Positions 21,440 to 32,420 of a stretch of 64,000 nucleotides of DNA are shown here, one piece after another. Both the position numbers and the translations under genes were made by a program. This DNA is from Amphimedon queenslandica (Eukaryota; Porifera; Demospongiae; Haplosclerida; Niphatidae), in NCBI RefSeq assembly GCF_000090795.2, contig NW_003546516.1:60822-124821 (forward strand). Direction: 5' to 3'. How positions within the stretch are numbered: the stretch's first letter is position 1; every line of letters begins with the position of its first letter. The notes below the pieces were generated by a model. The model was not told where the DNA came from and did not search any database. It saw nothing but the letters and a program-made list of their open reading frames with translations.

Positions 21440-23009
21440 ATGGAAAGCAGCCAGCGAGAAGGGGAGCAGCTCAAAAGTGAGATAACAGTTAAGCCAGATT
21501 TCACTGTCATACGTTACAGTCGAGTATGGGAGGATTGTGTTATTCTTTGCAAAGGACTTGATATACAGCCCAGTGACGTGGTGCTATCTATAACGAGGTA
21601 GTAAGGGTCTGTCAAGTTTAGAATTGTGACAAAATTCATTACAATTCTTTGTAGCTCTGGAGACAATGTACTTAATGTATTGCTGAAGAAGCCAAAGAAA
21701 ATATGCAAGTCAGATCTAATTAAATTTATATTATGTCTTGCATGCAGATGCTGTTGATATGAGCCTGGCTCAGAATGCATTGCTGGAGCTAAAACTGGGA
21801 GCTATAAGAATATCTCTATCTCATGATAAGTTCCTTCAGCTATTGGGTGAAGCTCCATCGACTAAAAGGTACTCATATGTAATGCATGCTTTATTCTCTT
21901 GCAAGGCTTGCATGCGGCATACCATAATGATGATATAAGATACTCTTGATAATACTACTATACTACTACAGGTTGGTGCTCTATGAGTCAGTCAAGCCTT
22001 CTTTACCTAAATATGCACAGGTATTGTATCTACTAATTACTGAGGAGTATTAAAAAATTGGATGCACTCATGTACATGCATACACAGGAATTTTGGGACT
22101 CCAATCTTTCTGTCATTGAGTCTGGCATTGCCAATGAAGGAACACTAGAAAAATACTTAAAAGTATTCAATGAGAAGCATCTACCTAAAGTAGTGTCATC
22201 TGAACTGCTGGATGCATTCTTTGAGAGTCAGTCAATTGAAGAACAGAGAAAAGTTTTTAATCAATTTCCATTAAAAGAGTTAAAGGATTTGATAAGGCAA
22301 GTATACCAGCACCTTTATTAGAGTATATAACTATACACATCTCCTGTAGTTTGTATTTCTCAAAAGAGAAGCTTGAAAAAAGACGCTCTGAGGCTCAGTT
22401 TCAACATGCTAAGATAGAATCTGATGAGGCTGGAGAAGCATTCGCAAAAAGATACTTTGTTGTGGCAGAAAACATACCGGCTCATGACAATTTTTACTTC
22501 AGTCTGTTCAATAGAGGGATGAAGGGATATGATCCTGCTAATAAACCAAACTTTGCAGCTCCATATCTAGCAAAGGACAACTATGAGGAGCTTAAAGTTA
22601 GCAGAGAGATCATGAGCATCAATTGATCATTCCTTAAATTTCCTTTATAGGGGTTGATAGATCGAGTTGTTGTATGTACCAGCACAATTGAAGAGCAAGT
22701 GAAGCAGATACCATTAGGAACAGTGACTAAAGTAGGCATCTATTAGTGATTCATGTGCTACTCTATCTCTCACTGCAGGCTAATCTGTCTGATATATTTG
22801 AGTATACTAATGAAGAAGTATCTTGTAGTATTTGTGAATCGGTTGCCAATGTTATGGCTCCAGGTGGACGCATTGTTTACTGGGAGCTACAAAACACCCG
22901 ACCTGCACCCTCTAGTGTGTTCCATTATCATGAGAAACTCTCAAAGGAGCTTCATGCAGAGGACAGGGTGTTCTATTACAAGTCATTCAATGTTTATGAA
23001 AAAAAATGA
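21440..23009 (+). CDS. DUF3419 / BtaA-like transferase, copy 2
   Basis: Close tandem paralogue of the gene at 18557 with the same eight-exon structure and about 380 residues. It starts MESSQREGEQLKSEITVK and retains VVLSIT, SSGDNVLNVLLKKPKKI, AVDMSLAQNALLELKLGAIR, YFVVAENIPAHDNFYFSLF and APGGRIVYWELQNTRPAP. Differences from copy 1 are scattered substitutions (for example GVGEA-like EAGEAFAKR against EVGEALAKR) and cluster in the last exon (EEVSCSICESVANV against EELCCGICESLASV). The two GC donors are kept; donor 5 here is a perfect AG then GCAAGT. The reading frame is intact throughout, so both copies are probably functional. Confidence 0.82.
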
Positions 23010-23783
23010 AATGAACAATAATAATTTATAAGGATGCACAATGTGAAAATTATAATTTAATATTTTGAGACTGAAGAAAACGTTTTTCCTCCCTTTAGAC
23101 TTGTGAACATTCATTAAATTTATGCATTATTAGCTGTTAAACTGCTTGCTGCATAACCAATGCAAAACCACAATAATGAATAGCAACGTGGGTGGGAAAT
23201 GGGAAACAAGGAATCAAATTGGGGTGGCTTAAACTCCATAAGATTATTTTTGGTGAGCTACAGTGCTTGTGCAGGTTTTTGTTGTCGAAGAATTTGATAG
23301 TTTGATTCTAGTCTCCTTAGGGGCAGGCACCAGACTAAGAACCTTCAAATTCTTTGATAATTTTGTTACTGATAAGAATCAATACCATATATCGTTTGTA
23401 CATAGATACTGTATAATACATGGTTTGTATCAATAAAATATTGATATTGCCAACCACTATAGATTAGTCCTCTCATTGGCAGATTTAAGATTATGAGAAG
23501 AGCTTGGTTATAAAGTTTATCAAAGTAACACCACTATTTCTTGTCTCTTTTATTGGTTGATAAATTTGTAAAAATGGTACATGTAACGACCATACATCAG
23601 CAATAATAAGTTTTTAAATTGGGCTTTCATTTAGAAAAAAATTTAACAATTTCAGACATTCATAAAATGTTGCAAGAAATAGCTCCAACTTTTTATATAG
23701 CATATTATAAATCATCATAAAATGCAAATTTAATCATCTCTTTTTCATTGTTATTTCAATGCATGCATCTCAAGTGCAATAAG
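23010..23783. other. Spacer after BtaA-like copy 2
   Basis: From about 23565 this is homologous to the sequence after SAYSD1 (20795 on), marking the duplication. Before that it is unique AT-rich DNA that takes the place of SAYSD1, including an imperfect inverted repeat at about 23281-23360 (GAAGAATTTGA ... TCAAATTCTTTG). No gene is seen. Confidence 0.6.
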
Positions 23784-24387
23784 TTAAACTGTCTCACTAA
23801 AATACGACTCAAGTAAATTCTCAATGTCCTCCTGCTTGTAATCCTTGACAATGACACTCTTCCCATTCTCTGCTCCTCTTATCATGGCTGAAAGTCCTAA
23901 TGCAATAAATGAACACAAAAATAGAAAAAATTCTTAATTAAGCGAAATTTTAGGCTCACTTTTCTCTGTATCGGACGGTCTGAAGAGACAGAGTATATTC
24001 TTATTCATCTCTATAGCTCGTCCAATCTCATAACCAACTCCAAGGGAAGGTTGAGTTACCTCGGCTACAAGGACTATACCACTCACATTAAATAATTATT
24101 TATTAAATTATTGATGAACGTACCGTGCGAACTTCGTAACCAATCCATGTCACGTTTGTGTATTTCCTTATCAGTCATGTGACTGTCACCTATAGATCAC
24201 GTGATGCTACAACTATAATTATAATAACCAAATCATTACCTAATTCTGTTAATGTAGGATCTCCAACGTGTTCAGTCAGTACAGTGCCATATTTTTTGAG
24301 GATTGATACTATCTTGTAATATAAATGAGAGTCTCCTCGTCCAGCCCTAATACTAGCTGCAAAATAAATCCTCCTTGCTGCCGCCAT
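23784..24387 (-). CDS. DNPH1: DNPH1, 2'-deoxynucleoside 5'-phosphate N-hydrolase
   Basis: Nucleotide-sanitising enzyme that splits deoxynucleoside monophosphates into base and deoxyribose 5-phosphate. Four coding blocks in order on the minus strand: MAAARRIYFAASIRAGRGDS with GTVLTEHVGDP (from 24387); DKEIHKRDMDWLRSS; IVLVAEVTQPSLGVGYEIGR with NKNILCLFRPS; and LSAMIRGAENGKSVIVKDY to the TAA at 23784. The EVTQPSLGVGYE segment carries the family's catalytic Glu. The start at 24387 opens the conserved Rossmann strand. A truncated, frameshifted copy lies at 20795-21335. Confidence 0.92.
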
Positions 24388-24428
24388 TGCTGTAACGTAA
24401 AATGATTTAAAAGGGTGTGGCTCGTGCA

Positions 24429-24444
24429 CACGTGGAGTCACGTG
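24429..24444. promoter_or_regulatory. Two E-boxes upstream of DNPH1
   Basis: CACGTG at 24429-24434 and 24439-24444, spaced by one helical turn, 42-57 bp before the DNPH1 start codon. They could bind bHLH factors of the MYC/MAX/USF type. DNPH1 (Rcl) is a known MYC-responsive gene in mammals, so the match is suggestive. Confidence 0.45.
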
Positions 24445-24503
24445 TGTACCAAAAAAGTTTAAAGGTATAATAATGATGTAAAAAATTAAAAGATTTTGGT
24501 GGT

Positions 24504-26554
24504 TCACAAATAAGAGGAGCCATTTAAAGTGTGTTTGGTGATCATTTTCTTATTCAGCTCCTCAGAAAGGACTTTTAGTTTACTGGAAAAAGAGTCAATA
24601 TTCAAATAGCAACCCTAAGGAATAACAGAAAAGATAACAGTTCCAACACTTCCAGCACTTACCACTAAATGTCTAATTCCTCCATTACGATTGATTGCAC
24701 TCCGTCCGTGCAGTATCCTTTGATTGTTAAATGACATGACATCACCAGGAGAGAACTGATGCTCAAGCTGACCAAAGAAGAACACGGAATTATATTAAAA
24801 TAAAGAGGCTAGGTCACCTTGTATGGGCTTTCGTCTATTAGCCTCTTGAATGTGCAATAAGCTTCATAATAGCCATCAATCTCATCCTAAGAAAGATATA
24901 NNNNNNNNNNNNNNNNNNNNNNNNNNNNNNNNNNNNNNNNNNNNNNNNNNNNNNNNNNNATAGCAAGGCAATGATGAGGTAATGATGATGCAATAGGCTA
25001 CTACCTTTCAAAATGAATCTTCTGAAAAGTAGCCGGGATTTTAGTAAGGGTCAAAAATTCTTCGTGATGATTCTTTCTCATTTCCTCGACAACAGGGAGG
25101 ACATCCAGTAAAAGAGAGTGGCCACCTTCAATACACGAATCATTCCTGGACCACATCAAAGGAACAAAAGAGATGAATGGATTAATACAATCAATGGATT
25201 ACCTAATGCAGTGCAATAATTGGATGCCTGGAGGCGACTGGTAATAGACCAAGTCCATGTGAAAATCAAGTGCTTCATCAGTATATGCAATGTTGATTGG
25301 GTCAGTCTCTATCTTGACATCAAAGAACTACGTGTACAACATTATAGGTCACAAAAAAACTGAGAGAAGTCCTTACCTCTCCATATATAGTTTTGAGTAC
25401 TGGGCAGACACTTTCCACCATCTAATGAGAAAGGAAAATTATAAAAATTGAAAATTCTCTCCCTTTTGAGAGAATTCCAGATTCCAAATTTCCTTTTTTG
25501 GTGAAATTTGGCAAAGACCACAGGGGATTTTGGTCCGATTTTGGAGCAACTTAAGAAATCCAAATTTGATTGGAATCAGCTCAAACTTTCTATGCAGCAT
25601 AAGAACATGATGAGGTACAGATCATGGAAGGAAACACTATCTCTTCTAGTTTCTCTTGTCTCAGCATTTCTCTCTTTCAAATTAATGCTAACTTTTCTAT
25701 AAGAGCTCAAGTCCTGAGGGACATTCTTTATCAGACAGGCTCCTGTATTATTCAAATTATACAGCCACCTGGAGAGACAAACACTCATTCATTAATATAT
25801 ACTACTAGTCGTACTTCCAAAGTCCTCCAGTCGAATCTATTATCTCCTTGTGTTCCATAACAGGGAGGGTTTTCTAATGGATACATAAATAGATCAAATC
25901 AATGGATGACATTGATCTAATGCATAGAAGCTATTGGGATGCATGGAGTTGTGAATGAATAAATACAATCAAACAATAATGGATACTGTAAATGAGGAGT
26001 TTCATCACTAGAGACACTCAATACAATGCTGAATAAAGGAAAAATGTGATAAACGTACTCCAACAGTTGGCTCAATGGATGCATTATATGCTGATAGAGA
26101 CTCCTTAGAATAGTTATTAGCCTTCAACCAGTCCATGTCTATGTACCCGGAATGAGGATCACCATTAGTGAGCTCCCAGTCCATTTGTAGTCTATTACCT
26201 GAGGAGGAGGAGGAAGGATGATTGTGTATGTTCATACACTGTACCTTCCACTTTTGCACCCGTCAGTCTCACGCTGCCGCTCAAAATAGATAATGGTACG
26301 GTCCTCTGTCCTGTTGATGCCATGCACTCCGGACACTGGCAATGGTGGCGTAGCCATATTGCATGATAGCGACCAGGATAGGAGGGGTCAGGGATACTTA
26401 AACTCTTGCCATCTTGAGTGATAGAGGGAGGAGGAGGTAAGGGCGAGCTGCTAAGAGACCTCGCGATGAGGAGAGCCTTTCTAGAAAAGAGGTCGATCCT
26501 AGCCGACCTCAACTCTCTAGGTAGACACCACATAGAGGCAGTAAGGGAATTCAT
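24504..26554 (-). CDS. Gamma-butyrobetaine / trimethyllysine dioxygenase-like 2-oxoglutarate oxygenase
   Basis: Fe(II)/2-oxoglutarate oxygenase of the carnitine-synthesis family (BBOX1/TMLHE). The N-terminal zinc-binding domain has HAIWLRHHCQCPEC and STGQRTV; then WLYNLNNTGACLIKNVPQ, PVLKTIYGE, and the catalytic jelly roll: the HxD iron ligands in LDFHMDLVYYQSPPGIQLL, the distal His in NNQRILHGRS, and the 2OG-binding Arg in IRHLVGCYLN. IQLLHCI favours BBOX1 while GCYLNID recalls TMLHE, so the substrate is left open. About 30 residues expected between TFQKIHF and EIDGYYEAYC are missing; an exon probably lies in the assembly gap at 24901-24959. The start at 26554 gives a basic, Leu/Arg/Ser-rich leader, possibly mitochondrial. 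Confidence 0.82.
24901..24959. other. Assembly gap (59 Ns)
   Basis: Run of N inside the dioxygenase-like gene. It sits where an exon is expected. Confidence 1.
25425..25625 (-). repeat. Dispersed ~190 bp repeat, minus orientation
   Basis: Contains GCTCAAACTTTCTATGCAGC, the reverse of the GTGTAGAAAGTTTGAGC word, preceded by GGAGCAACTTAAGAAATCC. It lies in an intron of the dioxygenase-like gene. Confidence 0.8.
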
Positions 26555-26858
26555 GAGGATGTTAGCCGCACCTCAGGGAGTGTGCGTGTTCAATTGACAA
26601 CAAGTTGAAGGAGGACTGACAGACGAGTGCAACCCAGGCTCCTGTGATATGTACAGAGGTTATGGTGGTGCTGGCTCTGGAGCAGAAGGGCTCAAACGTA
26701 AGTCCCTTTTGTTTTTAAGCGGGGCGTGGCTTCTTTACAATGGTGGGTAGTCCTTAGTAACGCCTAGCAACGGGACCACAGTTGATAAACAAGTGGCCAT
26801 CTAGCCTTTCTTGTTCTCTTCCTTTACACTTTGCTAGCTTTTGAGTTTATATAGAGCA
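26555..26858. promoter_or_regulatory. Bidirectional promoter dioxygenase / MOK with X-box-like site
   Basis: The 304 bp between the two start codons contains GTAACGCCTAGCAAC at 26757-26771, close to the RFX X-box pattern GTNRCC-spacer-RGYAAC (one mismatch in the left half). It is about 90 bp before the MOK start codon. MOK is a ciliary kinase, and X-boxes near -100 drive many ciliary genes in animals. Confidence 0.5.
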
Positions 26859-28445
26859 ATGCCAGAGACACTTCCACTCGTGGGAGGTGAGTTTTTAGCC
26901 AGCTAAGAGTCTTTATTGAGAATCTACAAAGTGTCAACCTATCACTCATATATTCTATCAGGGCTGTGAAGTTTTTTTCGACCATGAGACATTACTTGTG
27001 TAGTTTGCATGCTCACAGTTTGATTATGTATTTTGGTTTCTAGTCAGTAGCTATTTTTCTGTACTGTTTATATGCCAGGGGGATCGAGCATGAATTTCTT
27101 TTGCCTAAAATTATTATTTTTGTATTGGATTCCCCATATAAAGTGATGGAATTCATGCTTTTTGATTATACTATTCACAAATAAACTCTATTCTCTCCCT
27201 CTGTCTCTTTCTTTTCTTTTTCATTCAAGACTATCGAGTTGTAGGTGCCATGGGAGAAGGAACCTTCTCGGAAGTACTCAAGTGTCAGAGTCTTCTCGAC
27301 GGTAAACTGTACGCCTGCAAGAAGATGAAACAAAAATACAGCAAGTAAGAGAGAGAGAAGAAGGATAAAGACTTACCCTATGATGGTTGCTTTATTATTA
27401 GTATGACACAAGTCAATAACCTGAGGGAGATTCAAGCACTTCGGAGACTTAATCCTCATCCAAACGTCATAGAACTAAAAGAAGTAATCTTGTGAGTTGA
27501 TGCTCTCTTAATCAAGAGTACTTATCAATCCTTGCTCTTTCTTGACACAGTGACAGACAGACTGGCACGCTATCTTTAATATGTGAACTGATGAATATGA
27601 ATATTTACGAGCTTATTAAAGGTAGATTAGTATAATATCTAAATTGATGTCACCGTGCCTGAATCATGTGTTCAGTTACGTAGCACATTATGATTGCTAC
27701 ATAATTATAAAAACAAGCTTATTCATTCGTGCATTTATAAAGCAAAATGAATGAGTCCCATGCTATAACTTTATTTAAAATCAACTATAAAGTTTTGAAT
27801 TCTGAAAAGAAAACAATACTGATTGTATATCTTTCAGTTGAATAATAATAGTCATAATAATACAAGTACAGTGTAATATACATGTACTTCTAACTTTCCC
27901 TTTCTCTCTTAGACCGGAGGTCATATCTACCAGAAGCACGCGTTCGTTTGTATACGTATCAATTATGCAAGTCACTGTATCACATGCACAGGAATGGTAT
28001 ATTTCACAGAGATGTCAAGCCAGAGAACATACTAATAAAAGTATGCATGTACTGTAATTGATGTACATGTACATGTATGTACCTACATGTACGAGTGGTC
28101 AAGTCTCCATAATTATGATTTTGTATGTTATAATTTTTCCCCAAAAAGGATGATCTACTAAAATTAGCTGATTTTGGTTCATGCAAGAGTATGTATTCAA
28201 AACTCCCTTTCACAGAGTACATATCAACTAGATGGCAAGTTATTAATGCACTGAGCCCATTAATACACACGTTCATTTGTATATGTAGGTACAGAGCACC
28301 AGAGTGTCTGCTAACTGACGGACACTATGGACACAAGATGGACATGTGGAGTGTTGGATGTGTCCTTTTTGAATTAATGAGGTAAGAGAGAGAGAGAGAC
28401 AGAGGGAGAGAGAGAGGGAAAGAAAGAGAAAGACAGAGAGAGAGA

Positions 28446-28476
<31 letters not shown>

Positions 28477-30126
28477 TGGAAGATATAACAAAGTATGGAA
28501 AGAAGTTTCATTATAATTATATAGAAGTGTATTTGATTTATTTTTCATTTAGTCTCAGACCGTTGTTTCCCGGATCAAATGAGTTGGATCAGATATCAAA
28601 GATACACGATGTTGTTGGTACTCCTTCCTCGCAAGTCCTGGACAAATTTCGTAAAATGTAATGAATTATATTAAAATCGTTCATGATCCATTGTGTATTA
28701 TACCTCTCTCTCTCTCCAATACTAACAGTCAGTCTAAAAGTATGGATTTTAATTTCCCATACAAGCACCCAACTGGTATATCAATATTACTGAAGCACGC
28801 ATCAAAGCAGTGCATTGATCTCATTACCAAACTTTGTACTTATGATCCAGAAGAAAGGTAGCATGCACGTACAGTACAACTGAGACTAAAATTTATTATT
28901 ATTTTTTTATTTTTTACATAGACCAAGTGCTAAAGAAACTTTACGGCATCCTTATTTTAAAGAATTAAGGTAGTTAATACACTTATGTCTGTCAGCATTG
29001 GATCATTAATATCTTTTTCTCCTTCAACCTTCCCTTCTCTCTCTTTTCTTTAATTATAGGGAGGCAGAAAGAAGGTCCAAGCTACGTTTGAAGTCAGATG
29101 TCATGCAACCAGAGTTATCAATGAAACAGCAGCAGCATCAACATGTAAGCCATTTTACAAGGAATCACTCACTAATGACTGCTACATGTATATACACATG
29201 TATATGTACCTGCTTCCAATAAAATTGGAGGCAGGGCTGGAATTGACTCAAAATTTCTACGCAACATAAGAACATGTATATGCATCAGGAAAAATTATAA
29301 AAATGAAGAATTCTCTTCTACATGTAGCTACTTTTGGTAAAATTTAGCCAATGATCCTGTACTATAGTACAGGGACTTTGACCCAATTTTGGAGCAACTT
29401 TAAAATTCATTAAAAAAGTAATTTTGATTATAGAATCAGCTCAAAAGCTCTACACAACATTGGAGCATGTACAATGTATGCCTCTGAACAACTTCTCTAC
29501 ACGTACATCCAACTTCCTTTCTCTCCTTCCTTCTCATTTTCTTCTTTTTCCTTCTCTCTACTGCAGAAGCATTACAAGCAAGGGAGAGGGAAACAAAGAG
29601 AAAGAGATGAGGTAACTAAGAAAATATATAATACCCATACACAGAATATGAATTCCTACATTACAGTTTGTTCCAGTAAAACAGAGACAATACTACATAC
29701 CAGTCCTAGCTAGTCAGGCCCAGGGCCCTCCTCCTGGAGTCCATGGCTCCATGATGAGTAGTCTGACTCTGCCACAGTTACCCAAACCACCTCAGCTCCA
29801 GGTTAAAGGAGAGCAGCAAGTCCTCCATGGAGTCAATAGTGGCCTAAGCACTGGACTACCGTCATTAGCTCAATCTATGAAAGCCGGCCCATCTCATATA
29901 GCCAGGCATCAGCAACCCCATATCTCACCCTTCCCTTCTTTACTAGCTAGTACTAATCCTTCAGCAAAGGTATAATTATTATTTTACATGTACATGTATT
30001 TTCATCTTTCACTTTCTTTCCCTTTAGTCAAATACAATGTTTCCAACTGGAAGACATCATCAGATTGGTCCCACTCACCTCCCTTCTCTCGGCAAACCCT
30101 ATTATGTACAGAGAACCAATCAATAG
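26859..30126 (+). CDS. MOK: MOK, MAPK/MAK/MRK-overlapping kinase
   Basis: Ser/Thr kinase of the ciliary RCK group. Exon 1 is only 28 nt (26859-26886). Kinase features in order: glycine loop GEGTFSEV, catalytic Lys in YACKKMK, catalytic loop HRDVKPENIL, DFG in LADFGSCKS, the TEY activation motif in FTEYISTRWYRAPECL, GHKMDMWSVGCVLFEL, and NELDQISKIHDVVGTP, all characteristic of MOK. DPEERPSAKETLRHPYF closes the kinase domain. The tail is Gln/Lys-rich, then Pro/Ser-rich, ending at the TAG at 30124-30126. Introns hold a GA microsatellite (28384-28475) and a minus-orientation dispersed repeat (29210-29460). It is divergent with the dioxygenase gene and has an X-box-like site upstream. Confidence 0.93.
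28384..28475. repeat. (GA)n microsatellite just after a MOK 5' splice site
   Basis: GTAAGAGAGAGAGAG: the purine repeat begins at the donor itself. Purine-rich on the sense strand, unlike the CT tracts at acceptors. Confidence 0.9.
29210..29460 (-). repeat. Dispersed ~190 bp repeat, minus orientation
   Basis: Two partial units in a MOK intron, joined by TCCTGTACTATAGTACAGGG at about 29353-29372. Units contain CAAAATTTCTACGCAACATA and AATCAGCTCAAAAGCTC. Confidence 0.8.
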
Positions 30127-30508
30127 GATATAATTATACACTATTACAAGATTTAAAATTATATTATTATTATCACATAAAACTCTTCCTCCTCCTCTTA
30201 TTATTATTATTATTATTATTATTATAATCGTCTTATATCAACTGATTCACAGTGACGGAGCATTATGTCTAGAGTATCCTTTACACTATAAGGCACGAAT
30301 GAGTAAACAAAATGACTGAATGAGTAAATATAATTATAATAATAATGATTATTATGACTTGATGATGTCTGAATAATAAAATCAAAACTTTACTGACAAA
30401 GAGCAATTGAGCATGTGCTATACTTTCTGCTTCAATGATTAGAGCTAAAACTACTAGTGATGGCCTGAATTATTATCATTTATTATTGTTATTATTATTA
30501 TTCTATTA

Positions 30509-31981
30509 TTATTGCTGTAGTTCTTGTGAGAGCACGTGGTCAGTCATAAAAGGTAGCTGGAGGACATTGCTAAAATACTCCTTTTCTTCGTCCAAGTTGA
30601 CAGTCCATGTCACTAGCCTCACTCCTTCCTTATGAAAGTATTTTACATCAACTCTAAGAGAAAGACCAACAATGCTTTACATGTAGTTTCATCTTTAACA
30701 TACGTACCTTTCCTCCAAAATGTCTACTTTATGAGGCAATATAAGACTCAGTCCAAGGACTTTCCTCACAAATCCCAAAAGAAGGCCTGCCACTATTCTA
30801 TCAACAGCCCTGAGTAGCATCAGCTTCCACTTGTTAGTGATCTTTTGGGGATTGTTAGGATCAACAGTAAATACAGTCTGTCGTATTACAAGACCCACAA
30901 TGATATCTGGATCAATTCTCCTTATCTGTCATCAATGCAATAATAGGTACAGTATTAACTGTAGGGAGCTGCTTTAAGTAACTACCTGGTAGAGAATATG
31001 AGGAAAGAAAGAGATGACGACGATTCTTTCGTATAACTCAGGATCACTTTTAAACAGATCAGTGACAATGTTAACAGTCTAGGAGAAGTGGGAGATGGAA
31101 AAGAAAATTAATTACTCTCTTTGATCATATCCTTCCCATACTTGATTGTTATAACATTTCACCTCCAGGAGCATGTACATCTCCAGCTCCTTTATAGCGC
31201 TGATGGCTTCGTGTAGAGTAGGTATCTTTGCATGCCTAAATTGAATGGTTTCATATCAGATTATAAGAGGAAGCAAGCAAAGTGAATACTACAGAAAACA
31301 GCAGGTAACATTTAAACTACATTTACTAAGAATGACCATGACCATTATTAGTACTATTACTATGTTAATTGTGTTTGCATCAGACAAAATAAAATTGCCT
31401 ATTCTTATTGATGTTGCCATTAAGTAGATAATCCCAAGCCAACTGTAATTACTATCTAAACAAAATTGGCAATAGATACATGTACATGTACATGTGCATG
31501 TACATACATACCCGTCTACATCGAGTGTCTTAATGTGTTCCAGTGTCATGTCTTTGAGTTGCCCGGAGCCATTGCAGAGTCGGTCGATTGCATCGTCATG
31601 AAATAAAACAGGATGACCATCTCTAGTCATTTGAAGATCAACCTTTTTATAATAACAAAATAATATATATATAGATAACATCATAATAATTATTATCTAC
31701 CTCAACTGCTGTGGCACCAGCTGTCTTTGATTTTCTAAAAGCAGTTAATGTATTCTCAGGAATCCCACCTCTGTAGAATCATTTTTTGTATTTAAAAATA
31801 AAAATTATTAGCTGACAAAATTGCACCTGTGAGCTATGGGCCCTTTCTTAATTCCCTCCAGTATGTAGTCAAGCTTTGAGAGAGAGTTTCTAGCGAGGAA
31901 TCCTCTGAAGAGAAAGTGACATGGAACTACAAATACGAAGTATGTGAAGGAGGAGATTATACGAAGAGCAAGAGGATTCAT
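30509..31981 (-). CDS. GDE1: GDE1-like glycerophosphodiester phosphodiesterase, copy A
   Basis: Membrane phosphodiesterase of the GDE1/MIR16 type that cleaves glycerophospho-alcohols. The start at 31981 is chosen because it aligns with the paralogue; an upstream in-frame ATG at 32014 would add 11 residues. An N-terminal membrane segment (about residues 6-26) is followed by the GDPD fold: HRGG and IPENTLTAF (catalytic His), AVEVDLQMTRDGHPVLFHDD (metal-binding Glu/Asp and second His), SGQLKDMTLEHIKTLD, IPTLHEAI, MYMLLEVK, SDPELYERIVVISFFPH, and the C-terminal GVRLVTWTVN. Exons join in frame; stop at 30509-30511. It stands in tandem with copy B, about 400 bp away. Confidence 0.85.
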
Positions 31982-32127
31982 CTTCCAGCGAGCAACCTTC
32001 ACGAATATTTGCATTAGTATTTTTACATGGGTGTGGCTAATAAAATTATGCGTGGGTGAAAGTAATAATTAATACAACTGAGTCTTATGATGCCAGTTGT
32101 TTCTGCCAATTGTTTGTACTGGTTATT

Positions 32128-32420
32128 TTTAATTAAAAAAAGTAAAAAGTGTTTAAAATATGCCAGCAATCTACATAAAAATATAATAATTATTGAGGGG
32201 AATGGGATGATGTGACGGTCATTGTTAATTTAAAAAAGTAAAAAGTGTTTAAAATATGCCAGCAATCTACATAAAAATATAATAGTTATTGAGGGGAATG
32301 GGATGATGTGACGGTTATTGTTGCTTTTAAAAAAGTAAAAAGTATTTAAAATATGCCAGCAATCTAGATAAAAATATAATAATTATTGAGGGGAATGGGA
32401 TGATGTGACATGGTCAGTCA
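32128..32420. repeat. Three ~97 bp tandem repeats overlapping a CDS end
   Basis: Three copies, each with AAGTAAAAAGTGTTTAAAAT, ATGCCAGCAATCTA and TTGAGGGGAATGGGATGATG. The rightmost copy contains the final codons and stop of GDE1-like copy B (TSSHSPQ then TAA at 32383-32385). The other two are in the 3' flank. Confidence 0.9.

Noticed and set aside
25508-25860. Short plus-strand frames opposite the dioxygenase gene
   Set aside because: Arise from a dispersed repeat copy and antisense of a real exon.
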